Below, one piece after another: positions 5,601-7,250 of a DNA stretch of 7,250 bases. A model generated the notes under the pieces. That model did no database searches. It was not told where the DNA came from and worked only from the letters and a program-made list of their open reading frames with translations. The stretch is from Christensenella sp. UBA3798 (lineage in GTDB: Bacteria > Bacillota > Clostridia > Christensenellales > CAG-1252): the NCBI GenBank assembly GCA_002368735.1, contig DFEQ01000077.1, positions 1-7,250 of the forward strand. Direction: 5' to 3'. A program made the translations under genes and the position numbers. Within the stretch, counting starts at the first letter, position 1, and every line of letters starts with the position of its first letter.

Positions 5601-6192
5601 AGCGCAGATCACCTTCGATCCCGCTCTCCTTACGGAGGACGTGACCTATTACGTGAAGGTCGTCGCGAGAAACGAGCTCGGCGAGACCGTCGCGACGGGG
5701 AGCGGGATGATCCTCTCCACCCTCGATCGCTACGTCGTCGCGGAGATGGACTTTGCGGACGACGCGAGCTTCAATGCCTTCTCTTCTCGCTTGAACGTCA
5801 AACCCTGCCTGACCGCCTCTCGCAGCGACAAGGGTCTCAGAGTCAACGTCCGCGAGAAGGATAAGGATTCGTGGTCGTACTGCATCCTTCGCTACGATAA
5901 CGGCGCGAACGTCGGATACGACGCGCTGCGCTTCTACGCCGACTTTACCGAGTTTGCGGGCGACTACGTGATGATCCAGCTGCAGAACGAAGCGGGAAGC
6001 GCCTCCTACTCCTATGCTCTCTACTATAAGTCTGCAGGCTACGTGGAGATCCCCCTCTCCTCCTTCAAGAGGAACGGGGCGTCCTTTGACGGCAGCGCGA
6101 TGGCGAAGATCGCCTTCAATATCGTAGACTATTCGGCAGGCGGCGCGGAGGACAATATCTACATCCGCGATATCGAGTTTATCAAGAGTTGA
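2602..6192 (+). CDS. Large surface lipoprotein with InlB-type repeats and a sialate O-acetylesterase (SASA) domain
   Basis: The 1196-aa product begins with a lipoprotein signal peptide (lipobox LFAC, Cys25), so it is exported and anchored to the outer face of the membrane. Three InlB/Listeria-Bacteroides repeats follow (about 35-103, 107-176, 179-251; FKGWY and YAKW motifs), then a fibronectin-like domain (254-341). The SASA module spans about 351-790: a beta domain with MVIQRGK, the nucleophile motif GQSNM (Ser446), GVIWYQG (574-580), and IHPKQK (His662). The C-terminal family signature ends in FLMSPFRTD (776-784). A beta-sandwich that may bind carbohydrate (about 800-942), a fibronectin-like domain (950-1040) and a final jelly-roll-like domain (1045-1196) complete it. 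Known relatives remove O-acetyl groups from sialic acids or xylan. Substrate here is inferred only as acetylated glycan. QGCNN and GYIH replace the usual QGESN and DIH. GAGGTGA supports the start. Confidence 0.9.
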   Translation: MKRKLLIIMTILALVGVLTIALFACGDSEEVPETLTVKFDVKGGDAIADIIVDGDKAFTVPTPTKAEYVFKGWYLDESYQTEATPDAIKQRMADGTLTIYAKWEKANFTIEYDSKGGSAVTGGALVEGEDYVLPATTREGYLFKGWYFEENYQTQATADGVKARLASGDVTLYAKWEELTLVLSFDVAGGAALSDMVVGYTAVELLALPTPVRQGYKFARWCFDEDYQKQYSAKNLKELFADGAVTLHAKWGVIMSNNDITIHGQVEDKVVLNPIFDWTSADGDDAYLVTLKDEAGASVRSGRVAGTHYELAANLAYSTKYTLEIVGATTDSYRSISFTTISGTGKANISAAALSVAEPFKSHMVIQRGKDIVIKGKAQPNVLVAIDFYGSTEYTVANDSGEYSFAFPAREASKQPADITLKLLANESLVINDVLIGDVYLASGQSNMWWKLRDSDYDETADVDNAISGDMRFYSMKIRKSTTPMESVKEGKWAAISRGNNAYKDYSAIGFMTGSMLTAALEESGVPIGIIQSAEGDTNIANWLSSEYYDGSVSTKNINYNAMIYPLRHMELKGVIWYQGCNNSAKGCDYEGLLGDLFANWRELFHNETLPFYVVQLPVFNGDSGNSYDFSFVRESQLLACEKDDNAYLIATCDGGDPGYIHPKQKRYIAERITKSILSTLYGADYLPQGPTYRSHVTEGDRVVITVDNGDGLYVKAGESIRGFMLAGADGKYFDATASIENGRIVVTSDKVSSPVYIKYGFSKSPYLNIYNKDGFLMSPFRTDDHGLDIDLLDYRGDPTEGKRYTLHADGSEMSYAVVEEQGETGLAITKANDGKGFGSLILTKLGAIAYREPDLDLTITLVGTNSGAKVAFRVVEGSYEIWSYTITDDFSGKRTFTVSTTDMVCAGNLVDGDKDFQAVRQVEVTLTAEGAATITVLGVKFSRATRTAPRAFTLREARDDGHTATVKYTRAGFADEYRVIVSKDNVNYTSPVLDKVTRQAQITFDPALLTEDVTYYVKVVARNELGETVATGSGMILSTLDRYVVAEMDFADDASFNAFSSRLNVKPCLTASRSDKGLRVNVREKDKDSWSYCILRYDNGANVGYDALRFYADFTEFAGDYVMIQLQNEAGSASYSYALYYKSAGYVEIPLSSFKRNGASFDGSAMAKIAFNIVDYSAGGAEDNIYIRDIEFIKS
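2704..3354 (+). repeat. Three tandem InlB/Listeria-Bacteroides repeats within the lipoprotein gene
   Basis: Three repeats of about 72 codons share the order xFDxxGG, P(T/A)xxxxYxFKGWY, xxYQTxAT and T(L/I)YAKW. The third is the most diverged (FARWCF, LHAKW). In known surface proteins these act as stalk or adhesion modules. Here they would hold the esterase away from the membrane. Confidence 0.8.
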
Positions 6193-6208
6193 TTTGCAAA
6201 AGGACCGG

Positions 6209-6244
6209 AAAAAAGGAGCGTCCACGCGGGGCGCTCCTTTTTTT
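6209..6244. terminator. Bidirectional terminator between convergent genes
   Basis: AAAAAAGGAGCG (6209-6220) pairs with CGCTCCTTTTTT (6232-6243) around an 11-base loop, with a seven-T run to the right and six T residues on the opposite strand. It lies 16 bases after the lipoprotein stop and 6 bases after the stop of the leftward gene, serving both. Confidence 0.9.
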
Positions 6245-6250
6245 GCGGCG

Positions 6251-6613
6251 CTACTTATCGTAGCGCGTTTTGTATTTTCGATACAGTTTTTCCATCTTGC
6301 GGAAGTCGAAGTAGCTGAAGCAATGCTTTTCCACGAGGATGTTTTGCAGTCGGGGGTCGCCGTCGGCGACGTCGAAGCAGAGCTTGTAGGGGCCGCCCGA
6401 ATTCGACTTCATATAGTATAGGTCGCGTATCGTCTTGAAGGGGATCACGAACAGCACGTCGGTGCCCTTGCCGCCGCCCACCGGTTGCTCGATGGTGAAA
6501 TAGTCGTTATAGTCCCGTCCCTCTCCGTCCAGTTGCAGGCGGAGCAGCAGGCGTCCGTTGTATCCATCGATATTGACCCACATCAGTAGGTCGTTTTTCT
6601 CAAAAAAGCACAT
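6251..6613 (-). CDS. Hypothetical protein, 120 aa
   Basis: No family is recognised. The protein starts MCFFEKNDLLMW, has strand-like stretches in its first two thirds (for example LLLRLQL and TDVLFVIPF), and ends in a basic, aromatic tail (FRKMEKLYRKYKTRY). It has no signal peptide or obvious membrane helix. The start at ATG 6613 is chosen because GAGGAG lies about 6 bases upstream and a promoter places the transcript start near 6641. The longer reading frame from GTG 6643 would begin at or before that transcript start. It is a single-gene unit with its own promoter, converging on the lipoprotein gene with a shared terminator, so its position gives no hint of function. Confidence 0.75.
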   Translation of the reverse strand: MCFFEKNDLLMWVNIDGYNGRLLLRLQLDGEGRDYNDYFTIEQPVGGGKGTDVLFVIPFKTIRDLYYMKSNSGGPYKLCFDVADGDPRLQNILVEKHCFSYFDFRKMEKLYRKYKTRYDK

Positions 6614-6647
6614 AGCGTTCTCCTCATAGCGGCTTTTCGCCACTCAC

Positions 6648-6676
6648 AGTATACCACACCCCGCCCGATAGCACAA
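6648..6676 (-). promoter_or_regulatory. Extended -10 promoter for the 120-aa gene
   Basis: On the minus strand TTGTGC (6676-6671) and TATACT (6653-6648) are 17 bases apart. TGG directly precedes the -10, giving an extended -10 (TGnTATACT). The start of transcription near 6641 leaves a leader of about 28 bases before the ATG at 6613. Confidence 0.75.
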
Positions 6677-6681
6677 GAGCG

Positions 6682-6711
6682 GAATGCGTGATCGCGAATC
6701 ACGCCTCATTC
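6682..6711. repeat. Extended hairpin upstream of the 120-aa gene promoter
   Basis: GAATG (6682-6686) pairs with CATTC (6707-6711), and CGTGAT (6687-6692) pairs with ATCACG (6698-6703), with a 5-base loop and a 3-base bulge. An alternative stem CGCGAAT (6693-6699) with ATTCGCG (6708-6714) would exclude it. It lies just beyond the -35 element of the leftward promoter. Confidence 0.55.
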
Positions 6712-6726
6712 GCGCGAAGCAAGGAT

Positions 6727-6831
6727 ATATCGCGCCGCGTTGGGACCCCCGAAGGCTTTTAAATTCTTCGGGGTACTCGCGGCATATCGCACGGCGCAAG
6801 CCGTATATCGCGTGGCATAGCCACATATCGC
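6727..6831. repeat. Array of three hairpins with ATATCGC spacers
   Basis: ATATCGC recurs in the same orientation at 6727, 6784, 6805 and 6825. Each interval contains one hairpin of different sequence. The first is GCCGCG/CGCGGC (6734-6739, 6778-6783) enclosing CCCCGAAG/CTTCGGGG (6747-6754, 6766-6773). The second is ACGGC/GCCGT with a GCAA tetraloop (6791-6804). The third is GTGGC/GCCAC (6812-6824). The last two units are 21 and 20 bases long. The design, a constant spacer with variable but perfectly paired stems, is the same as at 474-548, where the spacer sequence is different. Confidence 0.75.
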
Positions 6832-6877
6832 CTTTTAATTAGGAATGTGGAAACAAAACCCATTTCTTCCGCCAATA

Positions 6878-6906
6878 CTTGACCTGTCAAGCATATATGA
6901 TATAAT
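6878..6906 (+). promoter_or_regulatory. Rightward promoter with dyad operator over the -35
   Basis: TTGACC (6879-6884) and TATAAT (6901-6906) are spaced by 16 bases. The -35 is embedded in the perfect dyad CTTGAC-CT-GTCAAG (6878-6891), a plausible repressor site. No rightward gene follows: the transcript would reach the terminator at 6937-6961 after about 50 bases and otherwise runs antisense to the cyclophilin-like gene. Confidence 0.6.
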
Positions 6907-6936
6907 AAAGAGGTGACCTGCTTAGTGTTATATTCA

Positions 6937-6961
6937 AAAAATCAGGGATCAACTGATTTTT
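6937..6961. terminator. Bidirectional terminator at the end of the cyclophilin-like gene
   Basis: AAAAATCAG (6937-6945) pairs with CTGATTTTT (6953-6961) around a 7-base loop. On the minus strand it overlaps the TAA stop and ends in a six-T run, and it would also stop the rightward transcript from 6913. Confidence 0.8.
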
Positions 6962-7250
6962 ATTTCATTAAAATCTCTATCGTTACATTACCGTTGCCAA
7001 GCAACTCTGTCATTTTCGTTGCGTTTTTATCGGCAATGTGTCCGAGGCGCGTGTATGCCCATGTGTTAGAACCGTAGAACACAACGATTTGATTCCCCGA
7101 ATAAAGCACGATATCTCCGGCAGTTGTCGTCGTTTGACGGTCGTTTCGCGGCAGGCTTGTTCCGAGCGATCCGACTTGTTCAAATCCGCCGTACATTGAC
7201 ATTTGTATCCTCAAAGGGTTGTTCTTAACAAGATCTTTCAGCGCCTCAAC
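6960..7250 (-). CDS. Cyclophilin-like fold protein, C-terminal part (cut by window edge)
   Basis: The visible 96 residues have the signature I associate with the cyclophilin-like-fold family (Cyclophil_like2): MYGGFEQVGSLG, SLPRNDRQTTTTAGDIVLY, SGNQIVVFYGSNTWAYTRLG and a C-terminal strand VTIEILMK. In known proteins this region forms the end of a compact beta-barrel. Members are common in Clostridia, often with a secreted or lipoprotein N-terminus, and their activity is largely uncharacterised; prolyl isomerase function is not established. The reading frame continues without interruption to the right edge (VEALKDLVKNNP precedes the motif), so the start lies outside and a TTG at 7214 is not the start. 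It is more AT-rich than the lipoprotein gene. The terminator overlapping its stop marks the end of its transcription unit. Confidence 0.85.
   Translation of the reverse strand, partial: VEALKDLVKNNPLRIQMSMYGGFEQVGSLGTSLPRNDRQTTTTAGDIVLYSGNQIVVFYGSNTWAYTRLGHIADKNATKMTELLGNGNVTIEILMK

Noticed and set aside
4903..6225. Second 440-codon minus-strand open frame
   Set aside because: It is again antisense to the lipoprotein gene, has biased composition and no initiation signal, and crosses the terminator at 6209-6244.
6614..6643. GTG start for the 120-aa gene at 6643
   Set aside because: It lies at or before the predicted transcript start near 6641, whereas ATG 6613 has a good GAGGAG site.
6644..6826. 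60-codon minus-strand open frame
   Set aside because: It overlaps the promoter and the hairpin array and has no initiation signal.
6913..7080. Rightward small gene from GTG after the 6879-6906 promoter
   Set aside because: It would read through a terminator and lie antisense to the well-supported cyclophilin-like gene.

Overview
The window looks like a chromosomal stretch from an uncultured, probably gut-dwelling Clostridia-type Bacillota (Christensenellales-like is a guess). The evidence is strong AAGGAGG-type ribosome binding sites, near-consensus sigma-A promoters, a large lipoprotein carrying InlB/Listeria-Bacteroides repeats, and many short intergenic hairpins. No tRNA, rRNA, transposase, integrase or CRISPR array is visible.

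Layout. Bases 1-609 hold no credible gene. They are a mosaic of perfect inverted repeats, bracketed by two near-identical copies of a 23-bp repeat and ending in an array of short hairpins separated by CATGATGTA/CATTATGTA. Next comes a leftward three-gene cluster: a 152- or 119-aa protein of unknown family with two equally good in-frame starts, a 120-aa protein resembling a small uncharacterised phage-associated family, and a very acidic 54-aa protein whose start lies inside the preceding gene. Its upstream region carries two hairpin/T-run/ribosome-binding-site modules in series. A rightward gene for a 189-aa helix-turn-helix protein is divergent from this cluster and has a perfect TTGACA-N17-TATAAT promoter. 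The shared intergenic region holds a TACACCC/GGGTGTA palindrome with extra half-sites, so a regulator/target-operon arrangement is plausible but unproven.

The centre of the window is one 1196-aa surface lipoprotein gene with its own promoter and a structured leader. The protein has three InlB-type repeats, a fibronectin-like domain, a sialate O-acetylesterase (SASA/SGNH) module with Ser446 and His662, and C-terminal beta-sandwich and fibronectin-like domains. It probably de-acetylates glycans outside the cell, although two acidic positions usual in the family appear substituted. A shared bidirectional terminator separates it from a convergent 120-aa orphan gene.

Bases 6614-6959 carry that gene's promoter, a second hairpin array with a different spacer (ATATCGC), a rightward promoter overlapped by a perfect dyad, and a bidirectional terminator. 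The right edge cuts a leftward cyclophilin-like-fold gene, of which only the C-terminal 96 residues are visible.

The most unusual signal is the pair of intergenic hairpin arrays. In both, the spacer is constant while every hairpin has a different sequence but keeps perfect base pairing.
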